Positions 43,663 through 53,287 of a stretch of DNA of 64,000 nucleotides are shown here, in pieces. The position numbers and the translations under genes were made by a program. The number at the start of each line of letters is the position of its first letter. Position 1 is the first letter of the stretch. The DNA is from Gaoshiqia sediminis (GTDB lineage Bacteria > Bacteroidota > Bacteroidia > Bacteroidales > Prolixibacteraceae), in NCBI RefSeq assembly GCF_025907915.1, contig NZ_JAPAAF010000023.1, positions 1 through 64,000 on the forward strand, written 5' to 3'. The notes below the pieces were generated by a model, which made no database searches, was not told where the DNA came from, and saw only the letters and a list, made by a program, of their open reading frames with translations.

Positions 43663-44334
43663 TTAATCGAGGCCGGGCCAAAGGTATTTGGCCAGTTTGA
43701 GGTCGGCGGGGTGGGTAATTTTAATGTTTTCCGGGTTTCCGGGCACCAGGTTTATTTTTTCGCCCAACGCTTCGCAAACCGATGCATCGTCGGTAAAACG
43801 CGGGCTTTCGGGTTGAAGATAGGCTTTCTTGATGAGGTCGAGCCGGAATGTTTGCGGGGTTTGCACCAGCCGGAATTGACTTCGGTCCACATGATGGCTG
43901 CTGTCTCCCGCCAATTGGCGGAGCGATTCCACTACCGGTATTACCGGAAGCGCATTTCCGGATTTTATAGCAGTTTCTTCGCAGTTACGCAACGTTTGGA
44001 CCGTCACAAGCGGCCTCACGCCATCGTGTATAAAAACCAGTCCATCGGCGGGCAGCAGGGCCAGACCGTTTTTCACCGACTGGAATCGACTTTCTCCGCC
44101 TATGGCCACCTTGTGTTTTAAGGTAAACTGATGGGTATGGCACAGTTCGTTCCACCGTGTCGTCTGGTCTGCCGGCAATACCAGCGCCAACCGTATGGAC
44201 GGATCGTATGCCGCGAAACGTTCCATCGTCCGCATCAGGACCGGTTTCCCCGCGAGTTCCAGAAACTGTTTCGGGATTTCGGCCCCCATGCGCGAACCAC
44301 TACCCCCGGCTACGATTAATGCAAACTTTTCCAT
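43663..44334 (-). CDS. ispD: 2-C-methyl-D-erythritol 4-phosphate cytidylyltransferase
   Basis: A 223-residue enzyme of the MEP isoprenoid pathway that joins CTP and MEP. The nucleotide-binding loop is IVAGGSGSRMGAEIPKQFLE at 7-26, and VFIHDGVRPLV and RSQFRLVQTPQTFR carry the substrate-binding residues. TDDASVCEALG is the later family motif. The length is typical. No other isoprenoid gene is next to it in the window. Confidence 0.95.
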   Translation of the reverse strand: MEKFALIVAGGSGSRMGAEIPKQFLELAGKPVLMRTMERFAAYDPSIRLALVLPADQTTRWNELCHTHQFTLKHKVAIGGESRFQSVKNGLALLPADGLVFIHDGVRPLVTVQTLRNCEETAIKSGNALPVIPVVESLRQLAGDSSHHVDRSQFRLVQTPQTFRLDLIKKAYLQPESPRFTDDASVCEALGEKINLVPGNPENIKITHPADLKLAKYLWPGLD

Positions 44335-44464
44335 GCTAAAAATGTTACCAACAAAAATAACATTCCATTTTGATTCCGGCCCAACGACCTGTTCTTTTCA
44401 GTAACTTGGGCTGGCGTTCAATGCCAGTTGCATTAATACGACAAAATCCATAAAATCGCAATTC

Positions 44465-45124
44465 ATGAAATCAGTACTTGACTTTTTAAGCGATCTGGGG
44501 CGGAACAACCAGAAGGAATGGTTCGATGCCAACCGGAGTCGCTATGAAGACAGCAAAACCAAGGTGTTGTTTTTCACCGAAATCATGATTCAGGCAATCC
44601 GAAAGTTCGATCCTGAAGTTCCGCCTCTCAGTCCCAATGATTGCTTGTTCCGCATTTACCGGGACATACGTTTTTCACCTGATAAAACGCCCTACAAAAC
44701 ACACATGGGCAGCTTTATCGCCGCGGGTGGCCGGAAAAGCTCACGGGCAGGGTACTACATTCATATCGAGCCGGGAAATTCGTTTTTGGGCGGTGGCATT
44801 TGGTGCCCGCCTGCTGATCAGCTAAAAGCCGTTCGTTGGGAAATCCACGATCATCCCGGGGATTTTCAGGAGATTCTGGATGATCCGGAATTCAACCGTT
44901 ATTTCAAGTCGATTGAAGGCGAAAAGTTGAAAACGGAGCCGAAAGGCTTTGACAAGGATTTTGAGGCGATTGACCTGCTGCGCTATAAATCGTACGCTTT
45001 TGGAGTGCCTGTTACCGATCAGCAAGTAGTAGGTGAAGGTTTTATCGACTTTGCTACCAGCGCGTTTACTCAACTGCACAAGGCTAACCGGTTTTTAAAC
45101 TCGGCCCTCGACAAGTGGGCTTGA
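44465..45124 (+). CDS. DUF2461 family protein
   Basis: A 219-residue protein of the DUF2461 (TIGR02453) family, widespread in Bacteroidota and also in Proteobacteria and fungi. It shows the family pattern NNQKEWFDANRSRYE, FRIYRDIRFSPDKTPYKTH, GYYIHIEPGNSFLGGGIW and RYKSYAFG. It appears to be a single cytoplasmic globular domain; the biochemical role is unknown. It is a single gene diverging from ispD. Confidence 0.9.
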   Translation: MKSVLDFLSDLGRNNQKEWFDANRSRYEDSKTKVLFFTEIMIQAIRKFDPEVPPLSPNDCLFRIYRDIRFSPDKTPYKTHMGSFIAAGGRKSSRAGYYIHIEPGNSFLGGGIWCPPADQLKAVRWEIHDHPGDFQEILDDPEFNRYFKSIEGEKLKTEPKGFDKDFEAIDLLRYKSYAFGVPVTDQQVVGEGFIDFATSAFTQLHKANRFLNSALDKWA

Positions 45125-45203
45125 GCTACTTTTACAAAAAAACGGTCGATCGGCCAAAAACATATCGTTCGTGAGCTGGGAAGCGGTATTCACCCTAAAA
45201 AAG

Positions 45204-45235
45204 CCCTCATTCATACAATAATTGAAAAATGAGGG
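45204..45235 (-). terminator. Second hairpin terminator downstream of asd
   Basis: CCCTCATT (45,204-45,211) pairs perfectly with AATGAGGG (45,228-45,235). On the minus strand it is followed by CTTTTTTAGG. It lies between convergent genes. Confidence 0.55.
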
Positions 45236-45306
45236 TTACGATTGTCTTTTCCGGTGAATAAACACTATGGTTAGTTTCTTCCCGATAACCCATTTCTAAA
45301 TAAAAG

Positions 45307-45328
45307 AAGCCGGACAACTGCCCGGCTT
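45307..45328. terminator. Hairpin terminator between DUF2461 gene and asd
   Basis: AAGCCGG (45,307-45,313) pairs with CCGGCTT (45,322-45,328), with T-rich sequence on both outer sides (TTTCTTTATTT on plus, TTTTATTTA on minus), suiting convergent transcripts. It is 37 bases after the asd stop. Confidence 0.7.
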
Positions 45329-45364
45329 TCTTTATTTATCTTCCATCGGAACAAGTCCGTGCAT

Positions 45365-46375
45365 TTATTTCACTTCACCGTTTTTAATCAACCACTCGGC
45401 AATTTGAACAGCGTTCAGGGCAGCGCCTTTTTTGATTTGGTCGCCGACACACCAGAAAGTAAGGCCTTTCGGGTTGGTCAGGTCTTTACGCAAACGGCCC
45501 ACGTACACGTCGTCCTGTCCGGCAACGAACAAAGGCATGGGGTATTCCTTGTTCTGCGGATTGTCGATCACAGTCAAGCCTTCAAAATTTTCGAAAGCAT
45601 TGCGCACCTGGTCCAGACTCAGTTCATCCTCGGTTTCAATCCAAATGGCTTCGGAGTGGGAGCGGGCCACCGGCACACGAACGCAGGTAGCGCTCACCTC
45701 GGCGTCGGTATGCATAATTTTTTTGGTCTCCCAGTTCATTTTCATTTCTTCCTTGGTGTACCCGTTTTCCAGGAACACATCGATGTGCGGGATGATGTTC
45801 ATCGCCAACTGGTATTGGAATTTGCTTACAGTTGGTTCTTCGCCTCCGGCCAATTGCTTGGTTTGTTCTTCCAGTTCGGCAATTCCCTGTGCACCGGCGC
45901 CACTGGCTGCCTGATAGGTAGCAACCTGAATTTTTTTGATTGTTGAAAGATCGTTGATCGGTTTCAGGGCCACAACCATTTGGATGGTAGAACAGTTTGG
46001 GTTGGCAATAATGTTGCGGGGACGTATTTTCGAATCTTCCGGGTTGACTTCGGGCACCACCAATGGCACATCATCATCATAACGGAAAGCGCTTGAATTG
46101 TCGATCATGATCGCACCGTATTTGGTGATGGTTGATGCAAATTCCTTGGAAATGGAAGCCCCGGCGGAGGTCAAAGCAATGTCGATATCTTTAAAGTCAT
46201 CGTTGTGTTTCAACTCCTTTACAGTTAGCTTCTTCCCTTTAAATTCATACTCGGTTCCGGCACTTCTGGCCGATCCAAACAAAACTAACTCATCCAGCGG
46301 GAAATTCCGTTCAGCCAACACGTTTAAAAATTCCTGGCCTACAGCACCACTTGCACCAACAACTGCAACTTTCAT
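45365..46375 (-). CDS. asd: Aspartate-semialdehyde dehydrogenase
   Basis: A 336-residue NADP-dependent enzyme making aspartate semialdehyde for lysine, threonine and methionine. The Rossmann glycine motif [13 protein letters not shown] is at 5-17, the catalytic cysteine lies in [10 protein letters not shown] near residue 129, and [12 protein letters not shown] carries the conserved His. The length fits the bacterial norm. It is a single gene with two downstream hairpins. Confidence 0.97.
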   Translation of the reverse strand: MKVAVVGASGAVGQEFLNVLAERNFPLDELVLFGSARSAGTEYEFKGKKLTVKELKHNDDFKDIDIALTSAGASISKEFASTITKYGAIMIDNSSAFRYDDDVPLVVPEVNPEDSKIRPRNIIANPNCSTIQMVVALKPINDLSTIKKIQVATYQAASGAGAQGIAELEEQTKQLAGGEEPTVSKFQYQLAMNIIPHIDVFLENGYTKEEMKMNWETKKIMHTDAEVSATCVRVPVARSHSEAIWIETEDELSLDQVRNAFENFEGLTVIDNPQNKEYPMPLFVAGQDDVYVGRLRKDLTNPKGLTFWCVGDQIKKGAALNAVQIAEWLIKNGEVK

Positions 46376-46476
46376 AATTTAAAAAAATTTTGTTAATTTA
46401 CTTTTTAATGATCACGTTCTTCAGCACGTAGCCTAATAGCCCCAAAATTAGTTGTTTACTTTTAATTTTTCACCGA

Positions 46477-47925
46477 ATGAACACGAATAATTGGTTATTT
46501 GTCTTTCTGCTTGTAAATTTCTTAACAATTGAAAGTTATGCTGGTTCTGTTTGGGAAGAAAGATTTGTAGTTCCCGATAAAGGTGTATGGGGAGACGCCG
46601 ATGGTGTGACGGTGCATTCAGACCTCGATGGCATCGATCAATGGACATTAAATACCGACCAGTGCCAGTTCACAGCCGCAAATGATTACGTAAAAACAGT
46701 TACCACTTCAGGCGGACGCTTTGAGGTCTTGGATTGTGATGGCGAGGCCGTCTGGATGTCACGATGGATAAAAATAAAAACCCTGCTGAATGTGAGCTGC
46801 GAACTGACGGCCTGGGAAACCGGAAGCGGTAATAACGCCGCCAATAAATTTTTGAGTGTGTATTACCAACTGGATAACCGTCCGGAGCAACTTTTTGAGA
46901 CCAACGGGCTGAATGCCGGCAACTGGGGAGAAGCTACTGTCAGCCAGACCGGTTTGGCCGGCGATTCGTTGCGTATCGTTGTGCGGATGAACAGCAGTTA
47001 TGCCTCCGATAAAGTCATCTTCGATAATGTATTGGTGCAGGCCGAAGAGCCGCCCCTGGATCCGGAAACCCTGGCGTTGCACGGCGAAGTCCTCATCAGC
47101 GAAGTTCTGTTCAATCCAAAACCTTATGGCAGTGATTTTGTTGAGCTGTACAATTCATCCACAAAAACGATTCGCTTGGATCATCTTTACATGGCTGGCC
47201 GTGACCCGGAGGGCAATTTGATATCTGTGTCGCCTGTTTCGTCATCCGAGAGCTATCTCCAGCCGGGGGCTTACTTGTTGCTCAGCGAAGATACGGCCAA
47301 CATACGGGCCGCTTACCCGGCGTCGTGTACCGAAAATTTCTGGCTCGTGGATCAGCTGCCGGCTCTTCCCGACAGCGAAGGCACACTGCTTTTGTTGGAT
47401 GATTCGCTGGAGATCATTGATGAGATGTACTATTTCACTTCCATGCACCATCCTTTTTTAGCGGATGAAGAAGGCGTGTCTCTGGAATGCACCTCATTTG
47501 ACAGGGATGGTACCGAAGCCGACAACTGGGCCTCATGTGCCGCGTCTGCCGGATTTGCCACTCCGGGCTGCCCCAATTCGATAACCCATTCCGAATTGCC
47601 TTCGCAGGAAGAGCTGACGGTCCATACTGATGTTTTTTCTCCAAACTACGATGGCTATAATGATTTTCTGAGCATTGGGTATTCGTTTTCGCGGGCGGAT
47701 TATGTGGCCAATGTTACCGTTTTCGACTCACGGGGCCGGTTTGTCCGAAAGCTGATCCACCAGGAAACTGCCGGGCAGAGCGGGGAGTGGACCTGGACAG
47801 GAAAGCAGGATGACAACACGGTTGCCCGCCCCGGAATTTATGTGATTTACATCGAACTAACCAGTCCGCAGGGTCTGGTGAAACGTTTCCGCAGGAGCTG
47901 TACCCTCACCGATCGGTTGCTGTAA
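46477..47925 (+). CDS. Secreted lamin-tail-domain protein with a gliding/T9SS-type C-terminal domain
   Basis: A 482-residue exported protein. A signal peptide covers about 1-22. An N-terminal beta-rich region (25-190) contains two adjacent jelly-roll-like halves with NNAANKFLSVYYQL. The lamin tail domain (about 200-330) shows EVLISEVLFNPKPYGSDFVELYN and LYMAGRDP. The C-terminal 95 residues begin FSPNYDGYNDF and include VFDSRGRFVRKL and RPGIYVIYIE, the pattern of CHU_C/gliding-motility C-terminal domains that serve as type IX secretion signals or anchors. It is probably a surface or extracellular T9SS cargo; the biochemical role is unknown. Confidence 0.8.
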   Translation: MNTNNWLFVFLLVNFLTIESYAGSVWEERFVVPDKGVWGDADGVTVHSDLDGIDQWTLNTDQCQFTAANDYVKTVTTSGGRFEVLDCDGEAVWMSRWIKIKTLLNVSCELTAWETGSGNNAANKFLSVYYQLDNRPEQLFETNGLNAGNWGEATVSQTGLAGDSLRIVVRMNSSYASDKVIFDNVLVQAEEPPLDPETLALHGEVLISEVLFNPKPYGSDFVELYNSSTKTIRLDHLYMAGRDPEGNLISVSPVSSSESYLQPGAYLLLSEDTANIRAAYPASCTENFWLVDQLPALPDSEGTLLLLDDSLEIIDEMYYFTSMHHPFLADEEGVSLECTSFDRDGTEADNWASCAASAGFATPGCPNSITHSELPSQEELTVHTDVFSPNYDGYNDFLSIGYSFSRADYVANVTVFDSRGRFVRKLIHQETAGQSGEWTWTGKQDDNTVARPGIYVIYIELTSPQGLVKRFRRSCTLTDRLL

Positions 47926-48313
47926 ATTGCGCATTTATTGAAAATAGTAAAGATATTTCCAAACCAGTTGGAGGTACTCGATCATCGATCGTTGATCATT
48001 AATCCGCGACCGAAAATAATTTCTCTTGCTATCGGGCACAAGCCGGACCTGCATCTGCCCAAAAACACGATCATTAACATACTGCATGTTACGTAATTCG
48101 GAAACCAGCTCCTTCCCGAAACCGTATAAATACATGTAAAACAAACAGCCTGAAATTGAACAGGCCCCAAACCCAGCTCATGAACCGTGTTCATCACCCC
48201 ATCAAAGGGGAATAGGATCATAGACTTGTTGCAAAGGCCCGGCTTTTGCTCCTTCAAACAAACAATGATATGTACCAGAAGTACCAGCAAATAAGCATTG
48301 TAAAAAAAGAAAT
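47926..48313. other. Intergenic region with one near-palindrome, no gene recognised
   Basis: This 388-base gap precedes tonB. It holds an 18-bp near-palindrome at 47,980-47,997: GATCA and TGATC around central CGATCG. Minus-strand frames across it have unlikely composition and no family. No TAnnTTTG box was found near tonB. Confidence 0.4.
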
Positions 48314-49012
48314 ATGGAAACCAAGAAATATCCGAATGTCGATCTGGACAATTATCACAATATTTTTGTTGAGGTGGGATTGATTGTGGCATTGGGGATA
48401 TGTTTTATTGCCTTCGAGTGGAAATCATCCGTAAAAGAAACCAGCCACTTAGGTCAGGTGGTCACCCAGGAAATAGAAACCGAAATTATCCCGATAACCC
48501 GGCAGGAACAAGTACGTCCGCCTGAACCGCCACCGCCGCCCAAAGTGGTGGAGGTGCTGAATATTGTTTCCAATGAAGTTGAAATTGAAGAAGAGCTGGT
48601 GATTGAAGCGACCGAGGCCGATCAGCAAACTTCTATCGACATTGCCCCGATGATGGTTGCGGTGCAGCGGGAGAAAGAAGCGGAAAAGGATGAATCGCCT
48701 GTCTTTTTCATTGTGGAAGAAATGCCCGAATTTCCGGGAGGGGAATTGGCTCTTCGGAGATTTATCGCCAATGCCATCAAATATCCGGTCATTGCCCAGG
48801 AAAACGGCGTGCAGGGAAAGGTGTATGTCAGCTTCGTGGTGGGAAAGGATGGGCAGGTAACCGATGCCCGTGTTATCCGCAGTGTTGACCCTGCCCTGGA
48901 TAAGGAAGCCTTGCGGGTGGTCAATAGTCTGCCGCGCTGGAAACCCGGTCGGCAGGGCGGCGAAAACGTGCGGGTTTCGTTTAGCGTGCCTATCAGTTTT
49001 GTCCTGCAATAA
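48314..49012 (+). CDS. tonB: TonB family energy-transducing protein
   Basis: A 232-residue TonB. A short N-terminal cytoplasmic part leads to one TM helix (about 19-35), a proline-rich periplasmic stretch (RPPEPPPPPK at 68-77) and a low-complexity acidic linker. The TonB C-terminal domain covers about 140-232 with EFPGGELALRRFIANAI, VQGKVYVSFVVGKDGQV and ALRVVNSLPRWKPG. It would pass proton-motive energy to TonB-dependent outer-membrane receptors. ExbB/ExbD are not in the window. Confidence 0.9.
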   Translation: METKKYPNVDLDNYHNIFVEVGLIVALGICFIAFEWKSSVKETSHLGQVVTQEIETEIIPITRQEQVRPPEPPPPPKVVEVLNIVSNEVEIEEELVIEATEADQQTSIDIAPMMVAVQREKEAEKDESPVFFIVEEMPEFPGGELALRRFIANAIKYPVIAQENGVQGKVYVSFVVGKDGQVTDARVIRSVDPALDKEALRVVNSLPRWKPGRQGGENVRVSFSVPISFVLQ

Positions 49013-49048
49013 AAGTACGTACGGATATCATAAACGGATTTTTTTCAA

Positions 49049-49732
49049 TCACAATACCAGTTTGTACCCCATGCCGTGAACGGTGATAATATGCTGGCTG
49101 TCGGGTGTGTCCACCTTGTTTCGAAGGCGGACGATGAAATTATCCACCGTGCGGGCAGTGGGTTGATAATCCATGCCCCAGACATGGTCGAGCAAATCGT
49201 CGCGGGTGACAATTTTGCCGGCATGGCGGTGCAGGTAATGCAGTATTTCAAATTCTTTGTGTGACATTTTCACCGGAGTATCATCCAGGTACGCTTCGTA
49301 AGCATCAAACGATACCCGTAAATTACCAATCGTGACCAGGCTGTTCTGGTGCAGATTATTCCCGGCACTTCCGGTTCGGCGCAAAATCACTTTGATGCGG
49401 GCCAGCAATTCTCGAAGGCTGAACGGTTTGGTGATGTAATCATCGGCGCCCAATTCCAGTCCCAGCACTTTGTCCAGTTCTTCGCCGCGGGCGGTCAGCA
49501 GGATGATGGGCGTGTCGATGCCCAGTGCCCGGCTTTTTCGGCACACATCAAAGCCTGATAGGCCTGGAAGCATAACGTCCAGCAACACCAAATCGTAGGT
49601 GCCGGTTTGCAGCTTTTTCAAGCCATCATCGCCCCGGTCGGCTGTATCTACTTCGTAACCTTCAAATTCGAGGTTATCGCGCAGTCCGGTCAGCATGGCC
49701 TGTTCATCTTCGACGATTAGAATTCTTGACAT
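49049..49732 (-). CDS. OmpR-family response regulator
   Basis: A 227-residue regulator. The receiver domain has Glu8/Asp9 in VEDE, phospho-acceptor Asp52 in VLLDVMLPGLSG, and the conserved Lys in DDYITKPFS. The C-terminal winged-helix domain has EILHYLHRHAGKIVTRDDLL and RTVDNFIVRLRNKVD. It follows the sensor kinase gene with a gap of five bases, so the pair is co-transcribed. Targets are unknown. Confidence 0.95.
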   Translation of the reverse strand: MSRILIVEDEQAMLTGLRDNLEFEGYEVDTADRGDDGLKKLQTGTYDLVLLDVMLPGLSGFDVCRKSRALGIDTPIILLTARGEELDKVLGLELGADDYITKPFSLRELLARIKVILRRTGSAGNNLHQNSLVTIGNLRVSFDAYEAYLDDTPVKMSHKEFEILHYLHRHAGKIVTRDDLLDHVWGMDYQPTARTVDNFIVRLRNKVDTPDSQHIITVHGMGYKLVL

Positions 49733-49737
49733 GATTG

Positions 49738-51267
49738 TTATTTTTTCATAGGAAATTTCAGAATAAACGTACTTCCTTCACCCGGTTTACTGCGCACTGC
49801 CACGCTGCCACCGTGCGCTTTCATCATTCGTTTCACCAGATTGAGTCCCAACCCCGAGCCTTTGGCCTTGTGTGCCAAATCGCCTTCGGTTACCCGGTAA
49901 AACTGATCGAAAACATATCTCTGGTTTTTGGCCGAAATGCCAATCCCGTTGTCTTCTACTTCCACCCAAATTTGTTTGCTTTTCCGAAGCAGCCTCACCT
50001 CTATTTTCTTATCATGGTCGGCCCCGTATTTGATGGCGTTGTCAATCAGGTTTACCAACATGTCTTTCACGGCCTCGGTATCGGCGAGTACGGTGGCTGG
50101 TTCCGTATGGCTGCTGAAACGGCAATCCACCTGTCCGCTATGCAGGTGGGCCTGTAACGATGTCAGGATATGAGGTACTAGTTTATTCAGGTCAACAGTT
50201 TCAAACGTGTAAGCAAGGCGGTTTTTCTCCAGGCGCGAAAAGTTTAGGATGCGGTTAACAATGTCGGTGAGCCGGATACTCTCCTGCTGAATGGTGAGCA
50301 GGTACTCTTCCTTTTTCTGTTCGGTTTTCACCCGTTTGAGCAGCAAGGTTTCGGCATACATGCTGATAAGTGCCAGTGGCGTGCGGATCTCGTGCGACAC
50401 ATTGGAAACAAACTCCGACTTGAGTGCGGCCAATTTGATTTCTTTGCGGATGTTCACCAGCACAAACAAAAAACCCAGTACCACCAGCAGGCTCATTCCC
50501 AGTATCAGGTAGTTATCGCGGCGGGTCCGCTCAGTGGCGAGTTCGTAAATTGTTTTTGTTTTCAACCGGATGCCCAACTCGTAGTCTGGCAGATACCACA
50601 TGCCGGCAGTTTGCAGTGAGTCGGTCGGTTCGCCTGCTTCGCCGGTGTGCATCATCAGCTGTCCGGTTTGTTTGTTCCTGATCTGGATGTAAAAGATCTC
50701 CTGTGAGATTTGTTGCACTTGTGCCCTTAGGTTTTGGGCGATAAATGTGCCCGGCTCAACCAGTAACTGGCAAGCTTCCCGTCCGCTTTTGTTTTTGGGC
50801 AGAAAGCAATATTGCACCAGTTCTCCGGAGTGTGAGGCATTCAACCGTTGGTAGTTGTTTGCCAGGAAATCGCGCATGGCAGCAATTTGTTTGGCTTCGG
50901 GGAAATCCCCAAAACTGCCGCCGTGGTTTTCGCGATGAAATTCAGCCAGCACCAGTTGACTGTCGGGTTCAAAAAAGCGAATGCCCAGGATAGCCGGGTT
51001 GTTTTGGAGAAGATTTTCTACCAATGAGTGCATCATTTCATCATCAGGCGGCAGGGGATGGTCCAGGGTTTGGCTCCATTGTCCCAACACGTTTTCCGAG
51101 TACTGGTTCACCGAAAACAGGATCGACTCCAGCTGCGTGGAAAACACCCGTTCTACCATCTGCTCGTTCTTGGTAAGCGCCGAATATTCGCGCATCAGGT
51201 AGAAGCTCATGGGCAGAGCGACAATTAGCAGGAGTACCAGGCTGATTTTAGCTAGCGTACGGACCAT
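49738..51267 (-). CDS. Membrane sensor histidine kinase
   Basis: A 509-residue kinase with an N-terminal TM helix (about 7-24), a periplasmic sensor domain (about 25-250) without a recognised fold, a second TM (about 253-273), and a cytoplasmic HisKA/HATPase module. There is no clear HAMP domain; the second TM runs into a short linker. His292 lies in SNVSHEIRTPLALI; NLIDNAIKYG, EDNGIGISAKN and GSGLGLNLVKR mark the N, G1 and G2 boxes. It is the cognate kinase of the downstream OmpR-type regulator. Confidence 0.94.
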   Translation of the reverse strand: MVRTLAKISLVLLLIVALPMSFYLMREYSALTKNEQMVERVFSTQLESILFSVNQYSENVLGQWSQTLDHPLPPDDEMMHSLVENLLQNNPAILGIRFFEPDSQLVLAEFHRENHGGSFGDFPEAKQIAAMRDFLANNYQRLNASHSGELVQYCFLPKNKSGREACQLLVEPGTFIAQNLRAQVQQISQEIFYIQIRNKQTGQLMMHTGEAGEPTDSLQTAGMWYLPDYELGIRLKTKTIYELATERTRRDNYLILGMSLLVVLGFLFVLVNIRKEIKLAALKSEFVSNVSHEIRTPLALISMYAETLLLKRVKTEQKKEEYLLTIQQESIRLTDIVNRILNFSRLEKNRLAYTFETVDLNKLVPHILTSLQAHLHSGQVDCRFSSHTEPATVLADTEAVKDMLVNLIDNAIKYGADHDKKIEVRLLRKSKQIWVEVEDNGIGISAKNQRYVFDQFYRVTEGDLAHKAKGSGLGLNLVKRMMKAHGGSVAVRSKPGEGSTFILKFPMKK

Positions 51268-51636
51268 TTTCTGTTTTTGTTGATGAACCCGATAAAGGTA
51301 TTAAATCGGCTGGAAACTAGAAACCCCTCGTGCGAAAGCCACTCATCCTTTGTTTACTCGGAAATTATACCGACATCGGCCCGGGCTGCATCGTTTTCAC
51401 GAAATAAGGCATAAATATGAGTAGTTGCTTAATGAAACAAGTTCCACGCACTGAAAACATTTTTTGCTATTCGGATATTTTATTCTTAAATTGTATTGCC
51501 TTAAAACATCCAGCGCCACAAATTCTCCGAACCAAGAATCAGCCAATCATTTTTCGTGGATTGTCAACCGGAATACCGGAATCGGTTGACGCCAAAAAGT
51601 GTTCAATTTTGATTAACTTTTAAAATTTGATGCAAC
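51268..51636. other. Intergenic region between divergent genes, nothing recognised
   Basis: This 369-base gap lies between the sensor kinase (minus) and the peptidase gene (plus). It should contain both promoters, but only 7-of-8 matches to TAnnTTTG were seen (TACCTTTA on minus, TAACTTTT on plus). No hairpin or protein-like frame was found. Confidence 0.4.
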
Positions 51637-53076
51637 ATGGATTCGCGATTTATCGATTTACACATTCATCCGGCTATTAAGCCGTTGGGGAAAAGCTTCA
51701 ACCGGAAGCCGGGAGTGAACGATCCAAACAGAAAGCACCAGAACAGCCTGTGGTACGCCGACTCGCCTTCGGTTCTGGATAAATTGGCCAACATTACTAC
51801 CACCCTCACCAAATTCAGGCAGGCCGATTTTACTTCGTTGGCCAAAGGTGGGGCTCAAGTGGTTTTTGTGTCGCTATGTGGTCTCGAAAAGGGATTTGTA
51901 ATGACCAAAATAGGTACCGGGCTACCGGGCGATTTGGTTAACAATTTAGTAATTGGCATGGGCAAAAAACGCATCGACCATGTTCAGAAGATGGACAACT
52001 ACTTCAGCGACCTGGAATTGGAATATAATTTCTACAATCAATTGGACGGGCATCGGGTCAGGATTGACGGCAGGTGGTACCAATATCGTTTAATTTCCGG
52101 TTTTCAGGAAATAGAGGAGAATCCGGATGTTGAAACTACTACCATTCATGTGGTTTTATCCATTGAAGGGGCACATGTTTTTAATTGTGGTTTGCAGATG
52201 ATGGGAAAGACAGCTGATCCAGATGAAGTGCTGGCCAATGTTGATAAAGTGAAACACTGGGATAAGCGCTTGTTTTTCATCGGTCTGACTCATCATTTCA
52301 ACAACGAACTGTTAGGCCATGCACAAAGCCTGCATGGAATCGTGCGTAAGCTATGCGATCAGTCCGATGGAATGAACGAGGGGTTTCGGGAGCTGGGTTG
52401 GAAGGTTGTTCGCAAATTACTCGACAATTCCGATGGCCGGCGGATTCTGATTGACCTGAAGCACATGAGTGTGAAGGCGCGCGAAGAGTATTACCAGTTT
52501 CTGGAAGAGGAATATCCCGGCGAGGTTATCCCCTTGCTGGTGAGCCATGGCGCTGTAAACGGACTAAGATCGCACAAGGAGAAAGTGGAGGATGACTTGT
52601 TCAATTACGGTAAGTTTCAGCCAAATGACATCAACTTTTTTGATGATGAGATTGTCAGGGTGGCTCGGTCGGGTGGCTTGTTTGGCATTCAGTTTGACGA
52701 ACGTCGCATGGCCAGTGAACTGGAGCTTAAAAAAAGCGGGCCATTTTTGAACCGGCGTAAAATGCTGTTCTACAAATCGAAACTCATCTGGAACCAGATT
52801 GCGCATATTGCAGACGTGCTAAACAGGAACAATCAGTTCGCCTGGGGAATTCAGTGTATCGGGTCCGACTACGACGGAATGATCAACCCGCTGAATGGTT
52901 ACTGGACAGCTGAGGATATGCCGTTGTTTGACAGTTATCTCGAAAAACATGCCTACAATTTTTTAGTGTCCGAACAAGCGAACAAATTATACGAATATAA
53001 CCGGCTCAAGGCCGATGAAATAGTTGAACGTTTTATGAAGGGAAATGCCTTTGATTTCTTGAAGAAGAACTTTTGA
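51637..53076 (+). CDS. Membrane dipeptidase-like amidohydrolase (peptidase M19 type)
   Basis: A 479-residue cytoplasmic protein of the metal-dependent amidohydrolase superfamily. DLHIHP at 7-12 supplies the first metal-binding histidines, SIEGAHVF the glutamate bridging the metals, LTHHFNNELLGHA the family histidine motif, IDLKHMSVKARE and VSHGAVNG two more ligand regions, and GSDYDG the final Asp. This pattern matches the renal-dipeptidase (M19) family, though the protein is longer than typical members. There is no signal peptide. The substrate is not known; dipeptides are likely. Confidence 0.82.
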   Translation: MDSRFIDLHIHPAIKPLGKSFNRKPGVNDPNRKHQNSLWYADSPSVLDKLANITTTLTKFRQADFTSLAKGGAQVVFVSLCGLEKGFVMTKIGTGLPGDLVNNLVIGMGKKRIDHVQKMDNYFSDLELEYNFYNQLDGHRVRIDGRWYQYRLISGFQEIEENPDVETTTIHVVLSIEGAHVFNCGLQMMGKTADPDEVLANVDKVKHWDKRLFFIGLTHHFNNELLGHAQSLHGIVRKLCDQSDGMNEGFRELGWKVVRKLLDNSDGRRILIDLKHMSVKAREEYYQFLEEEYPGEVIPLLVSHGAVNGLRSHKEKVEDDLFNYGKFQPNDINFFDDEIVRVARSGGLFGIQFDERRMASELELKKSGPFLNRRKMLFYKSKLIWNQIAHIADVLNRNNQFAWGIQCIGSDYDGMINPLNGYWTAEDMPLFDSYLEKHAYNFLVSEQANKLYEYNRLKADEIVERFMKGNAFDFLKKNF

Positions 53077-53287
53077 CTAGTAAGCCGATTCCGTTGAATG
53101 GCTGTTACGTGAAAGAGAATCGAGCGGCAGAATGCGGACGCTGCGTTTATCCCGGTAAGGCATCTTCATGATCGTCATTGCGGTCATTCGTTCAACATTT
53201 TTGAAAAATATTGCCGTAAAATGCTTGCCGCAGCCGGCAGCGAAGAAATAATTCGTAACTTTTAGCACGAGTTTAAGGGATTTACAC

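Noticed and set aside
44434-44450. TAATACGAC resembling the start of a T7 promoter
   Set aside because: Only the first nine bases match; the remaining consensus is absent, so it is a chance match.
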